DNA of 64,000 bases from a virus, in the IMG/VR virus record IMGVR_UViG_3300032805_000004, positions 1 through 64,000 of that record; one strand, given 5' to 3'. Under the pieces are notes generated by a model. That model was not told the origin of the DNA and searched no databases. It saw only the letters and a list, made by a program, of their open reading frames with translations. Made by a program: the position numbers and the translations under genes. How positions within the stretch are numbered: the stretch's first letter is position 1; every line of letters begins with the position of its first letter. This document shows, piece by piece, positions 24,889-34,281 of the stretch.

Positions 24889-27800
24889 TCAGGCGGGCCG
24901 CAGGAGGACCGCGGGTTGCTGCGTGATGAGCTGCTGCCCCGGCGGGTCGATGTGCGCGGGGGCAGCAGGGGCGATACGCCCTGGTGGGGTGACATCGACG
25001 CCCATAGGTGGTGCGAAGACGACGTCGATGGTCATCGGTGCCGCCGGGTTGATGACGATGGTCATCGGTGCTGCGGGTGCGGCGAGAACCGTGACGGGTG
25101 GCGGCACCGCCGCCGGCGGCGGCGGTGGCAGGTTGACCGGGCCGGTGATGCCGTGCGGGATGGTGACCCCGCGTGCGGGTGGCGACTGGAACCTGATGAT
25201 CGGGACCGTCGGCTGCGGCGTGCCCAGCGGCGGCGGTGGTGTGACGACCCGGGAGGCGAACCCGCGCCACAGAACCCGGTGCGGGGCTGGCCGGATCGCC
25301 TGCGGCGGCAGCGGCCGGTGCAGTACCGGGAGGCTGCCGAGCGGGGTGACGATCGCAGATGCGATCCCTGCGGCGATCTGGCCGCGTGGGCCGACCTGTG
25401 CCCGCGCCGGACTGGGCCGTTTAACCTGCGGCGCGGGCCGCTGGTAGGCGGTGACAACGGGTGGCGCCGGCGGCAGGTTGGTCGGGCCGTGAACAGGGCG
25501 GGGGCCTGTGTGGGCGCGTGCCGGTGGTGGTGGCCGGTATTCGACGATCGGGACGGTTGGCTGCGGCGCGCCCAGTACCGGGGGTTTGGCGACGGCCAAA
25601 CCGTGCCAGATAGCCCGTGCCGGGGTGGGACGCCGGATCTGCGGTGCGATGCGCTGGTAGGCGGTGACCGGGATGGGCGGCGGGGCGGCGGGGCCGGCGG
25701 CTCCGTACCACAAGACGCGCCGTGGCGGCGGCGGCCGGTATTCGACAACCGGGACAGTGGGCTGGGGTGTGCCGAGCGCGCGGAGTATGTAGGAGGCGAT
25801 GCCACCTGCGGTGCTCCCGTGCCCGACCCAGGCGCGGGCCGGGGCCGGGCGGCGGATCTGCGGTGCGATGCGCTGGTAGGCGGTGACAACCGGCGGTACC
25901 GGGGTGACGATCCGGGATGCGACACCGCCGGCCAGGGCTCCCCGCGGGCCGAGGCATGCGCGGTGCGGTGCGGGACGCTTGACCTGGACCGGTGGGCGCC
26001 GGTAGGCGGTGACGACCGGTATGAACGGCGGCGCAGACCCCGCGAGGCCGCCCCGCAGTCCACGGGGGACACGTACCGGCGGCCGGTATTCGACCACCGG
26101 GACTGTGGGCTGGGGGACGCCGGGGGGGATCGGGGGGTAGACGAGGGACCGCTGGATGTGCCCGGCGCGCAGGAAGACGACGCGGACACCGGCTGGCTGC
26201 GGAAGCCCGGGTGTGACGGCCGGCTGGTAGGGCGAAACGGCGGAGGTGAATACCCGGCCGTAGCGGCTGAGCGGCCCTCCGCTGCCGCCGGTAGCTGCGG
26301 GTGCGGCGGCAGCGGCACCGGATGCGGGCAGCGGCGAGACGGGCAGCCGGGCGGTGACCGGGCCATGGAGCGGGTAGAACTGTGGCCCGGCTGTACCTGG
26401 GGGCAGGTTGGTGAGGCCGCGGACGCCGCCGGCGACTGGGTTGTGGCCGGTCCATGCGCGGGTGATCTTCGGCGGGAACTGCGGGATCTTGCGCGCTGGC
26501 GGGGTCGACCCGAGTGGGGTGACAATCCGTGACGCGATACCGGCGCCCAGCGCGTCCCGGGCACCGGTTCTGGCGCGTGCGGGGGCAGGGCTGCGGAAGA
26601 TGAACGGGTACGGGCGGGCTGGTGTTCCGTACGGGGATGGGTTGACCAGCCCTATCTGGCCGGCGCCGACGGTACGCCGCCCGGCGGTAGCGCGCGTGGT
26701 TTTCGGCGGGAAGATCGGGACTTTCCGCGCGGGCGGGATCTGCCCTAGCGGGGTAATGATCTGCGAGGCGTAACCGGTGGCGGGCAGGCCGCGGGGGCCG
26801 AGGTGCGCCCGCGCGGGTGCGGGACGCTTGACCTGGACCGGTGGCCGCTGGTAGGCGGTGACGACCGGTGGCAGGTTCTGGGTGGCGAGCCCGCGCCACA
26901 GGATCCGGTGCGGCGGGTGCTGGATGACCGGCCGGGGTGGCGGCTTCGGGGCGCTGCCCAGCGGGGTGGCAACCGCAGAGGCGATACCGGACGCTGCCAG
27001 GCCACGCGGGCCGAGCCTGCCACGCGCCGGGGCGGGGGACCGGAAGACGAACGGCTTCGGCCGTGACGGTGTCCCAAGCGGCGGTGTGACGGCTGTGGCG
27101 GCGATACCGCCCGCGACCACACCACGGCCGATCCGGGCACGTGCCGGTATGACGGACCGGAAGACGATCGGTGAGATGAACGGCTGCGGGTAACCCAGCG
27201 GGGTGACGATCTGCGACGCGAGACCATCGCCGCATGCCAGGTTGCTGCCGAGCCGGGCACGGGCGGCCGGCGGGGACCGGAATATGAACGGGTGTGTCCG
27301 CAGCGCCGCCACAGCCGACGGGTAGTTTCGGGTGGCGACGCCGCGCCACAGCACCCGCCGTGGGGGCAGATGCTGGATGACGGGCCGTGGGGCAGGCTGC
27401 GACGGTGAACCAAGCGGGGTCGAAACCGCGCTTGCGACACCGCCCGCAGCCTGACCACGCAGGCCAAGCCGTGCCCTCGCCGGGGGGACGTGGACGAAGA
27501 CGGGGCGGGGCGGTGGCTGCTGCCGGAACCCGAGCGGGGTGACAATCTGGGATGCGACCCCGGCGGCGAGGAATGTGCCGGGGCCGATCTTTGCCCGGTG
27601 CGGCGGCAGGTGAACGATGACCGGACGCGGCGCAGGCTGCGGCGGGTAGCCCAGCGGTGTCACAACATGGGATGCGACACCTGCTGCAACTGTTCCGCGT
27701 GGCCCGCAGCGGGCACGAGCAGGCGCCGGGCTGCGGAACACGAACGGTTTCGGCGTTGCAGCCGCGCCGAGCGGGGTCTGCACCCCGCTGCGGCCAGCGC

Positions 27801-28257
27801 CCACCGCCCGCGCCAGCGGCCCGACCTGGCCTAGCTGCGAGACCGGGCGACGTACCTGCGGCGACGGCCGCTGGTAAGCGGTGACGACAGCGAATACGGG
27901 GAACGGGGCTGCGATACCGCCGCCGATGGTGCGGCTACGCGGTCCCAGCCGGGCCCGTGGCCGGGTCTGCAGCAGCGGGCGCCAGATGAACGGCTTCGGC
28001 CGCGACGGTGAGCCGAGTGGGGTGCTGATCGGGGATGCGACACCGCCGCCGGTGCGGCCGTAGCCGGTTACCGCGCGGGGCGCTGGGCGCCGTGTCCGCA
28101 GCGCTGGCGACACCGACTGGATCGTGATCGCCGGAACCGCCGGTTTGTAGACGGCGACACCGCCACCGCATTGGAACCTGCCGCCGACCTTCGCCCGGGA
28201 ACGTTTCGGCCGGGTGACATACAGCGGCGCTAGTGACAGCGGGTCGCCAGCGGCCAT
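24889..28257 (-). CDS. 1122-residue Pro/Arg/Ala tandem-repeat protein
   Basis: Encoded just upstream of the protease. Nearly the whole protein is about 20 imperfect repeats of 40-55 residues. Each is built from variants of YQRP-PQVKRPAPARA, then LGPRG--A-G-AS-IVTPLG, then PQP-P-PVI. Composition is dominated by Pro, Arg, Ala and Gly, with few acidic residues, so the protein should be strongly basic and extended. No catalytic motif, signal peptide or coiled coil is visible. It may condense or organise DNA, or form a fibre on the head. The family is not recognised. Repeats diverge at DNA level, so expansion is old. Confidence 0.7.
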   Translation of the reverse strand: MAAGDPLSLAPLYVTRPKRSRAKVGGRFQCGGGVAVYKPAVPAITIQSVSPALRTRRPAPRAVTGYGRTGGGVASPISTPLGSPSRPKPFIWRPLLQTRPRARLGPRSRTIGGGIAAPFPVFAVVTAYQRPSPQVRRPVSQLGQVGPLARAVGAGRSGVQTPLGAAATPKPFVFRSPAPARARCGPRGTVAAGVASHVVTPLGYPPQPAPRPVIVHLPPHRAKIGPGTFLAAGVASQIVTPLGFRQQPPPRPVFVHVPPARARLGLRGQAAGGVASAVSTPLGSPSQPAPRPVIQHLPPRRVLWRGVATRNYPSAVAALRTHPFIFRSPPAARARLGSNLACGDGLASQIVTPLGYPQPFISPIVFRSVIPARARIGRGVVAGGIAATAVTPPLGTPSRPKPFVFRSPAPARGRLGPRGLAASGIASAVATPLGSAPKPPPRPVIQHPPHRILWRGLATQNLPPVVTAYQRPPVQVKRPAPARAHLGPRGLPATGYASQIITPLGQIPPARKVPIFPPKTTRATAGRRTVGAGQIGLVNPSPYGTPARPYPFIFRSPAPARARTGARDALGAGIASRIVTPLGSTPPARKIPQFPPKITRAWTGHNPVAGGVRGLTNLPPGTAGPQFYPLHGPVTARLPVSPLPASGAAAAAPAATGGSGGPLSRYGRVFTSAVSPYQPAVTPGLPQPAGVRVVFLRAGHIQRSLVYPPIPPGVPQPTVPVVEYRPPVRVPRGLRGGLAGSAPPFIPVVTAYRRPPVQVKRPAPHRACLGPRGALAGGVASRIVTPVPPVVTAYQRIAPQIRRPAPARAWVGHGSTAGGIASYILRALGTPQPTVPVVEYRPPPPRRVLWYGAAGPAAPPPIPVTAYQRIAPQIRRPTPARAIWHGLAVAKPPVLGAPQPTVPIVEYRPPPPARAHTGPRPVHGPTNLPPAPPVVTAYQRPAPQVKRPSPARAQVGPRGQIAAGIASAIVTPLGSLPVLHRPLPPQAIRPAPHRVLWRGFASRVVTPPPPLGTPQPTVPIIRFQSPPARGVTIPHGITGPVNLPPPPPAAVPPPVTVLAAPAAPMTIVINPAAPMTIDVVFAPPMGVDVTPPGRIAPAAPAHIDPPGQQLITQQPAVLLRPA

Positions 28258-28290
28258 ACCTGCGCCCCCTCCCGCCCGGCTAGCGGGGGG

Positions 28291-29712
28291 TCATCTCCAC
28301 ATCGAGATCCCGCGTGTCATCGTCGTCACCGACGCCGCCGGGGCTGCGGTCGTGGAGAAGACGGCGACAAGCGCGGCCCCGTAGGCGGTGGTATCGGTGG
28401 AGAACTGGCCCTTGTCGTTGAGCGTCGCGCCGGAAGGCGGGCTGGCTGCCACACCGATGTAGGTCTGGCACACCGATGACACGTTGTTCCCGGACAGCAG
28501 CGCACCGAAGTAGCCCCCGGTGCCTGAGTCGGTCCATCCCCAGATACCCGCCGCCCGTTCCTGGCAGAACACGGCGATAGCGAACTCGCCGGCCGCTGCG
28601 ACGTTGCCGGTGGTGGTGGCGGTGAACGTGGCCGCAGCCAGCGTGGCGGTTGAGCTGCCGGAGGCGAACACGCCGGACGTGTCGATCGGGGTGGTCGTGT
28701 TCGCGGCGGTGAGCTCGAGCAGCATGCAGTCCATCGCCCCGGTGCCGGACAGGGTCGAGGTGAAGGTAGGTGCCGCGTCGTTGCCAAGGGCTGTCAGTGT
28801 CCAGATGGCGGCGCGGGCGTGCGCGGTCGTGGAGTTGGGTTCCTCGATGCCGTGACCGGCGGCCTGTGACCAGCTTGACGAGGTGGCCGTGGCGGTGCAG
28901 CTGGTGGCGGCGGCTACGGTGACGGCGGCGACTAGCAGGTTCCCGGCTGTGGTGGTGTGCCCGGCCCAGGAGCCGGTGACGCTGCCGGAGGTGGCGTGCA
29001 CGTTGACCGGAAGGTTCGCCACGGTGATGCCGGTACTCGCAGCCGGTACGGTAGCGGTCCACACGGACGCTGCCTGGTCGACGGCGGTGCTCGGGGCGAC
29101 GGCACGCTGGGTCCAGGTGAGGCCGCCGCCGCTGACCGTGGTGGTGATACCGGAACCGCCGCCGGAGCCGCCGACCACGACCATCGCGACGATAACCGAT
29201 CCGGCCGGGGGCAGGAACGTCGCGGTGGTGATGGACACCGAGCTGCCGTTGCTGGCTAGCGCCGGGGATGATGCGTCGACTACCGGGGTAGACGCGCCGG
29301 ATGGGGGGACTTCGTAGACGGCCCAGCTGGACTGGTCCGGGCTGCCGATGTTAGCGGACGCCCCGCAGGTGATGGGGGTACTCGCCGTGACGGTACCGGA
29401 GTAGTACCCGGAGCCGTATGCCCAGGTGTCGGTGGTGTTACCAAGATTCTGGTAGGCGGTGTTGTTCGCGGCGATGGTGAACGAGGGGGTGGCGCTTATG
29501 TTGTCTGCTGAGATCGCCCACACTGGCAGCGAGTTCGTGAAGTTCGGGGTGATAGTTCCTTGCGGTGCGGCGCCGGTGAGGGAAACCCCGGACGTGGAGG
29601 CCCCCCCGGCCTCGGTGGCTCCGGTCAGCACCCGCACCTCAAGGTAGACGCCTTTGTTGGCGCTGCTGCCGCTTTCAGCGGCGGTGACAGCCATGACCGT
29701 TGAGAAGCTCAC
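28291..29712 (-). CDS. Surface protein with repeated beta domains
   Basis: 473 residues in two or three related beta domains of about 200: SSPALASNGSSVSITTATFLPPAGSVIVAMVV near 150, VTGSWAGHTTTAGNLLVAAVT near 260, and DCMLLELTAANTTTPID near 330. The last pattern is also in the proteins at 10685-11677 and 32846-33649. It lies next to the glycosidase pair and is likely a virion-surface adhesin or decoration domain. No signal peptide or TM segment, which fits a virion protein and not a secreted one. Confidence 0.65.
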   Translation of the reverse strand: MSFSTVMAVTAAESGSSANKGVYLEVRVLTGATEAGGASTSGVSLTGAAPQGTITPNFTNSLPVWAISADNISATPSFTIAANNTAYQNLGNTTDTWAYGSGYYSGTVTASTPITCGASANIGSPDQSSWAVYEVPPSGASTPVVDASSPALASNGSSVSITTATFLPPAGSVIVAMVVVGGSGGGSGITTTVSGGGLTWTQRAVAPSTAVDQAASVWTATVPAASTGITVANLPVNVHATSGSVTGSWAGHTTTAGNLLVAAVTVAAATSCTATATSSSWSQAAGHGIEEPNSTTAHARAAIWTLTALGNDAAPTFTSTLSGTGAMDCMLLELTAANTTTPIDTSGVFASGSSTATLAAATFTATTTGNVAAAGEFAIAVFCQERAAGIWGWTDSGTGGYFGALLSGNNVSSVCQTYIGVAASPPSGATLNDKGQFSTDTTAYGAALVAVFSTTAAPAASVTTMTRGISMWR

Positions 29713-29726
29713 GCCGTCACCTTCAT

Positions 29727-31115
29727 CTAAGGTCCCCGCAGCACAAGAAGCCAGTCGGCCTCGCCCAGCGAGTTGGTGCCGGGATGGTTGTAGGTGGGTG
29801 CGATCGTCGCCGCTGTTGTCGCGCCGCTGACCGGGTCGATCCAGTGGGCGGTGTAGCCGCTGACCATCAGCGCCCCGTTGACGGTGATCGTCGCATTCGA
29901 CGGGATGTAGATCACCGCGAGGGTGCCGCCAGGTGTGATACTCGCCGTCACGTACGTATTGCCGCCGGTGTACTGGGTTCCGGCGCCGCCGGACTGGATC
30001 TGCGGGGCGTGGGTGCCCCGCCCGGCGGTCACCAGCGTGCTGCCGGTGTCTGGTACCAGCAGATGCCAGCCGGGCAGCGCACCGAACGTATTCCAGATGA
30101 TGTTCAGGTCCGAGTTGTCGAACTCGTTATTCGTCAAGTTCGCCAGCGCACTCGTGTCCCAGCCGTAGATGGACTCACGGCCATACAGGAAACCCCGCGA
30201 CCCCGAGCTCAGCGACCACCACTGCAGGATCCGGTTGAAGTCGCGGTACGTGTTGTCGCCGCCGTTGCCCTGGTCGTAGTAGCCGTCGGAGTGCAGCACC
30301 GTGATAGGTGACGCTTCCGTATAGGCGTATTCGAGGACGTCATAGCCGACATTGTAGGAGTAGCAGAAGTTGAAGTTCGCATACGCAGTACCCAGCGCAA
30401 ACACCGAGTTGTTGTAGCAGTCGAACCGGCTCGTTGATTCGTCGTAGTTTTCAACCGACACAAGATGTGTGTCACCAGTGTTTTTGATACCGGTAAGCAG
30501 CGCACCCAACTGGGTGTCATAGGTCCCGAAGTAATCTTCACCGACCGTCCAGATAATGTTCGGGTAGCCTTTGTACCGGTTCCCGAGCGCGGTGCCGTAG
30601 TTGGTGAACTGGCCGGTGGTCTTGTTGTACAGCGCCCCGCCGGAGTCGTCTAGTGACGTGGTGGTCCCGACGTTCATGAACACGGTCATGCCGTTGTTGC
30701 GAGCTGATGTCAGCAGGTAGTCGACCCGCGCCCAGTAGGCGTTTGTGAGCGTCCCCGGGTCCCCGCCAACGAACGGGAGGATCCCATCCCACGTTTCGCC
30801 GTTGACGTTCACGCCGCCGTGGACCGTGGTCGGCGGAACCGCTATCTCCGTGGCGTTGAAACCTTGTGAGGCGCGGATCGACATGTAGTTGTCGATGTCC
30901 GACTGCCAGGTGACCGAACCCCCCGCAGCGCCGGCGTTGACCGGCAGTGCCCAGACTGTGTCGGACCGGACCATTATCGGGTTGCTGTTGGCGTCGGTGA
31001 AGTATTTCGCCGCACCAGACCCCGCAGTCCCGGTGATAAACGACGGGCCGCTCACACCCTGCGGGGAGGCAGTGTTCACCGATGCGACCCAGGCCGGGTT
31101 CACTATTGGGCGCAT
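29727..31115 (-). CDS. Apiosidase-like glycoside hydrolase, copy 2
   Basis: 462 residues. ANSNPIMVRSDTVWALPVNA near the start, then YMSIRASQGFNATEIAVPP, YPNIIWTVGEDYFGTYD and SRGFLYGRESIYGWDTSAL, match the DUF4038/apiosidase-like TIM-barrel family; acidic residues in GEDYFG are candidate catalysts. The C-terminal 90 residues (VIYIPSNATITVNGALM ... HWIDPVSG) are the collagen-binding-2-like beta domain that usually follows. It is four bases downstream of its paralogue. A role in degrading a host surface glycan is inferred. No secretion signal, so it is probably displayed on the particle. Confidence 0.8.
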   Translation of the reverse strand: MRPIVNPAWVASVNTASPQGVSGPSFITGTAGSGAAKYFTDANSNPIMVRSDTVWALPVNAGAAGGSVTWQSDIDNYMSIRASQGFNATEIAVPPTTVHGGVNVNGETWDGILPFVGGDPGTLTNAYWARVDYLLTSARNNGMTVFMNVGTTTSLDDSGGALYNKTTGQFTNYGTALGNRYKGYPNIIWTVGEDYFGTYDTQLGALLTGIKNTGDTHLVSVENYDESTSRFDCYNNSVFALGTAYANFNFCYSYNVGYDVLEYAYTEASPITVLHSDGYYDQGNGGDNTYRDFNRILQWWSLSSGSRGFLYGRESIYGWDTSALANLTNNEFDNSDLNIIWNTFGALPGWHLLVPDTGSTLVTAGRGTHAPQIQSGGAGTQYTGGNTYVTASITPGGTLAVIYIPSNATITVNGALMVSGYTAHWIDPVSGATTAATIAPTYNHPGTNSLGEADWLLVLRGP

Positions 31116-31118
31116 GGT

Positions 31119-32849
31119 TTAGCCGCAGACCACGACGGCGGTCCACACCCCGGCGTAGCCGCTGACAGTTGCAGACGACGAATAGTTCACCGTCAGCGAC
31201 ACGTAGTCGACGGATTCGGTCGCCCCGGCAGATGCGGTGCCCTGATGCCCGAAGATCCGCACCCGCAAGGTGGCGAGCTGGCTGTAGCTGACCCCGGTAA
31301 ACGTGGCGGTTGACACGTTCGAGCTGGAAGTAGACGCCGTCCCGGTCTGGGTGGTGCCGATCTGCGCCGTGCCGGCGTCCCACAGCTGGAAGGTGCACGC
31401 CCCCATCGCCGACGTGGACTGGAACTCGCCGATGCTGACAGTGACCGAGTTGATGATCGAGGTGGAGTCGATCCCAGCGAAGCTGCCGAACCCGGATACC
31501 TCAAGGGCCGGGGAGGTTTCCGGGACGGTGGACTGCAAAACCAGCAGCCAGTCCGCGGCGCCTGCCGAGTTGGTGCCGGAATGGTTGTAGGTGGAGGCTT
31601 TGGTGGCTGTTGTCACTGCGCCGTTGACCGGATCGATCCACTTTGCGACGTAAGGTTTGGCCATCTGGGTGTCGCTGACCGTGATCGTCGCGTTTGACGG
31701 GATGTAGATCACGGCGAGGGTGCCGTCGGCGGTGATGCCTGCCGTGACGTAGGTGTTTCCGCCGGTGTACTGGGTTCCGGCGCCGCCGGAGGCGATCATC
31801 GCTTTGTGGGTGCCCCGCCCGGCGGTCACCAGCGTGCTGCCGGTGTCTGGTACCAGCAGATGCCAGCCGGGCAGGCTGGCGAATGTGTTCCAGATGGTGT
31901 TCAGGTCGGAGTTGTCGAACGTGTTGTTCGTCAGGTTGGTGAGGGCGCTGGTGTCCCAGCCGTAGATGGCTTCGCGGCCGTAGAGGAAACCGCGTGATCC
32001 GGAGCTGAGAGACCACCACAGCAGGTTACGGCAGAACGAGCGATAGGTATTATCGCCAGCGTTGCCCTGATCATAGTAGCCGTCGGAGTGCAGCACCGTC
32101 AGCGGTGACGCCTCACCGTAGGCGTATTCGATGACGTTATAACCGGTGTTGTATGAGTAGCAGGTGTTGTACTGCGCGTAGGTGGTGCCCCATGCCATCA
32201 CGTTGTTGTTGTAAATGTCGAAACGGCTGGTTGACTCGTCGTAGTTTTCGATTGACACCATGTGCGTGTCACCGCTGCTACGGATACCTGTCAGCAACGC
32301 GGTCAGCCGCGAGTCGTAGGTGCCGAAGTAGTCTTCGCCGACGATCCAGATGACATTCGGGTATGTTTTGTACCGGTTCCCGAGCGCGGTGCCGTAATTC
32401 TGGAACTGGGTGGTTGTCTTGTTGTACAGCGCCCCGCCGGAATTATCAATGGCGGTGGTAGTGGCGACGTTCATGAACACGGTCATGTTCTGGTTCTGCG
32501 CCGACGTCAGCAAGTAGTCGACCCGGGCCCAGTAGCCAGAAGTCAAAGATCCCGGGTTGCCGCTGGCAAACGGCAGGATCCCGTCCCACGTTTCGCCGTT
32601 GTCGCTGACAGCGCCATGCACACTGGTCGGCGGCACTGCGATCTCGGTGGCGTTGAAACCCTGCGACGCCCGCGTCGACATGTAGTTGTCAATATCATTC
32701 TGCCAGGTGACCGCGCCGCCTGCCGCGCCCGCATTCACCGGCAGCGCCCACACCGTATCGGCCCGGACCATGATTGGGTTGCTGGAGCCGTCGGTGAAGT
32801 ACTGGCCGGTGCCCGATCCAGCGGTTCCGGTGATGAACGGCCCGCTCAC
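31119..32849 (-). CDS. Apiosidase-like glycoside hydrolase with extra beta domain, copy 1
   Basis: 576 residues from a GTG that overlaps the upstream TGA (GTGA). Residues 1-430 parallel the neighbour almost block by block (MSGPFITGTAGSGTGQYFTD, YPNVIWIVGEDYFGTYDSRL, SRGFLYGREAIYGWDTSAL). It has an additional C-terminal 140-residue beta domain (SALEVSGFGSFAGIDSTSI-like strands, then GSSATVSGYAGVWTAVVV). Conserved acidic residues of the barrel are retained, so both copies may be active. The tandem arrangement and DNA similarity indicate gene duplication. Confidence 0.8.
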   Translation of the reverse strand: MSGPFITGTAGSGTGQYFTDGSSNPIMVRADTVWALPVNAGAAGGAVTWQNDIDNYMSTRASQGFNATEIAVPPTSVHGAVSDNGETWDGILPFASGNPGSLTSGYWARVDYLLTSAQNQNMTVFMNVATTTAIDNSGGALYNKTTTQFQNYGTALGNRYKTYPNVIWIVGEDYFGTYDSRLTALLTGIRSSGDTHMVSIENYDESTSRFDIYNNNVMAWGTTYAQYNTCYSYNTGYNVIEYAYGEASPLTVLHSDGYYDQGNAGDNTYRSFCRNLLWWSLSSGSRGFLYGREAIYGWDTSALTNLTNNTFDNSDLNTIWNTFASLPGWHLLVPDTGSTLVTAGRGTHKAMIASGGAGTQYTGGNTYVTAGITADGTLAVIYIPSNATITVSDTQMAKPYVAKWIDPVNGAVTTATKASTYNHSGTNSAGAADWLLVLQSTVPETSPALEVSGFGSFAGIDSTSIINSVTVSIGEFQSTSAMGACTFQLWDAGTAQIGTTQTGTASTSSSNVSTATFTGVSYSQLATLRVRIFGHQGTASAGATESVDYVSLTVNYSSSATVSGYAGVWTAVVVCG

Positions 32850-33649
32850 ACCACAGTCCAGACCGCGTAGGAGCCGTCACCGGGACCGTCCGCGTTCGTA
32901 GGGTTCGTCCAGGTGCCGGAGCCACCCGCCAGGCCGGTGGCTGACCCGCCATAGTTGGGGCCAGCGTTCTGGGGCCCGGTGGAACCGCCCCATTTCATCT
33001 GCTCAACCCAGGTCAGGGAACCGTTGTCGTCGGTCACCTGCACACTGACGTTGGAGCCGGCGGTGGCGACCTGGGCGATCAGCAGCGCCCCCATCGGCGG
33101 CTGGAAACGGGCAGTGGATACCGTCGTCGCCGCAGCGGTAGAAACCGGCGACGGGCTAGACGCATCCTCGGCGAGCGTGCCGGTGGCGCGGATCTCCACG
33201 GCCGTGATCCCACCACCCGACGTGCCGTCCCCGTTGGTAGCGCCAACAGTGATCGGGGTGCTGGCGGTCGTCGTACCGGTCGAGCGGAATGTGCCGTAGG
33301 CGGCGCTGTTGGTGGAGTCCGCGACGTTCTGGGTGAACGTGGACCCGGTCATCGCTGTCCAGGCGGTGGCCGTGTCGGTGCGGTTCGCCGCCCCGTACAC
33401 CCATGATCCGGTGCCGTCCGGGGTGACCGTTACCTCAGCGGGTGCATAGGCGCTGTTGCTTCCGGCCGCTCCGGGCAGCAGGGCGTACTGGTAACTGCTG
33501 GGGCCTATGTCGATGATGGCCGCGCCGGTGACTACCTTGACGGTGAGCACCATCCCGTTGTGCGTACCGGAACCGGTCTGGGTGGCGGTGACCACCGGGG
33601 CGACAGCGTTGCACTGCCGCCACGGCATGATATGGATCCCGCCGATCAC
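32846..33649 (-). CDS. Beta-domain surface protein
   Basis: 267 residues, GTG start with AAGGAGG five bases upstream. Segments SSPSPVSTAAATTVSTARFQ and PPMGALLIAQVATAGSNVSV match the domain in the 473-residue protein at 28291-29712. It overlaps the start of the first glycosidase. It probably forms part of the same surface complex. No enzymatic motif. Confidence 0.65.
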   Translation of the reverse strand: MIGGIHIMPWRQCNAVAPVVTATQTGSGTHNGMVLTVKVVTGAAIIDIGPSSYQYALLPGAAGSNSAYAPAEVTVTPDGTGSWVYGAANRTDTATAWTAMTGSTFTQNVADSTNSAAYGTFRSTGTTTASTPITVGATNGDGTSGGGITAVEIRATGTLAEDASSPSPVSTAAATTVSTARFQPPMGALLIAQVATAGSNVSVQVTDDNGSLTWVEQMKWGGSTGPQNAGPNYGGSATGLAGGSGTWTNPTNADGPGDGSYAVWTVV

Positions 33650-33659
33650 GGCAGCCTCC

Positions 33660-34271
33660 TTATCCGACGGCCACGTCGATCCAGAAGTTCCCTGACGAGC
33701 TACCCGTCGACGGGTAGTTCACGGTCGGATCCGAACCGGCGGTGCCGAATGAGCCCTGCGCGCCGCCGAACGGGTCCGGGGTGGTGCCGCTGGAATCGGA
33801 GTAGGCGAACAGCGGCCCGCTGGTGATCCCCGCATAGTACGGTTCAGGGAACCCGCCGAACTGGTTCCCGGTGAACGGGAAATAGTTGCTGAACCCGGTG
33901 ACCGCCTTGTACTCGGTGCCCGAGGTCAGCGGGACCGGCGTCAGATACGGCACATAGTTCCATTGCCCGATGCTCAATACCCCAGACGAAACTGCCGAGC
34001 CGGCGACGAAACTGCCAGCGGAGACACTGGTGACTGTCCACAGGCCGAAGTTCTGCGCCGCGACGGACTGGTTCGCATCAGCGACCCACCAGTTGAATCC
34101 CCGCAGCGACAGCCCGCTAGAAGTGACTTTGAACGCGACACCGACCGTGATCGCCCCGAAGTAGGAGGTGGACGCCGCCGGGCCGCTCACGGACGAGAAA
34201 AGAGAAAAGGTAGGTATCGGCGCCGGTGGCTGCACGTGGGCGACATACACCGGGTTCATGGCAGTTCTCAT
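33660..34271 (-). CDS. DUF4082-like beta domain protein
   Basis: 203 residues. VGVAFKVTSSGLSLRGFNWWV, then FGLWTVTSVSAGSFVAGSAV and LTSGTEYKAVTGFSNYFPF, follow the pattern of the DUF4082 carbohydrate-associated domain (strands with W, LT-G-Y). It may bind glycans beside the glycosidases. The start could be Met 34271 or Met 34259. Genes on both sides are packed within about 10 bases. Confidence 0.7.
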   Translation of the reverse strand: MRTAMNPVYVAHVQPPAPIPTFSLFSSVSGPAASTSYFGAITVGVAFKVTSSGLSLRGFNWWVADANQSVAAQNFGLWTVTSVSAGSFVAGSAVSSGVLSIGQWNYVPYLTPVPLTSGTEYKAVTGFSNYFPFTGNQFGGFPEPYYAGITSGPLFAYSDSSGTTPDPFGGAQGSFGTAGSDPTVNYPSTGSSSGNFWIDVAVG

Positions 34272-34281
34272 CGCATCCGCC

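Noticed and set aside
24851-25270. 140-residue N-terminal extension of the prohead protease
   Set aside because: Arg/His-rich, overlaps the repeat-protein gene and lacks a ribosome site; the GTG at 24850 has AGGAGG.
24868-26532. 554-codon rightward ORF opposite the repeat protein
   Set aside because: Arg/Gly/Asp-rich shadow that mirrors the repeats of the minus-strand gene; no ribosome site or family motif.
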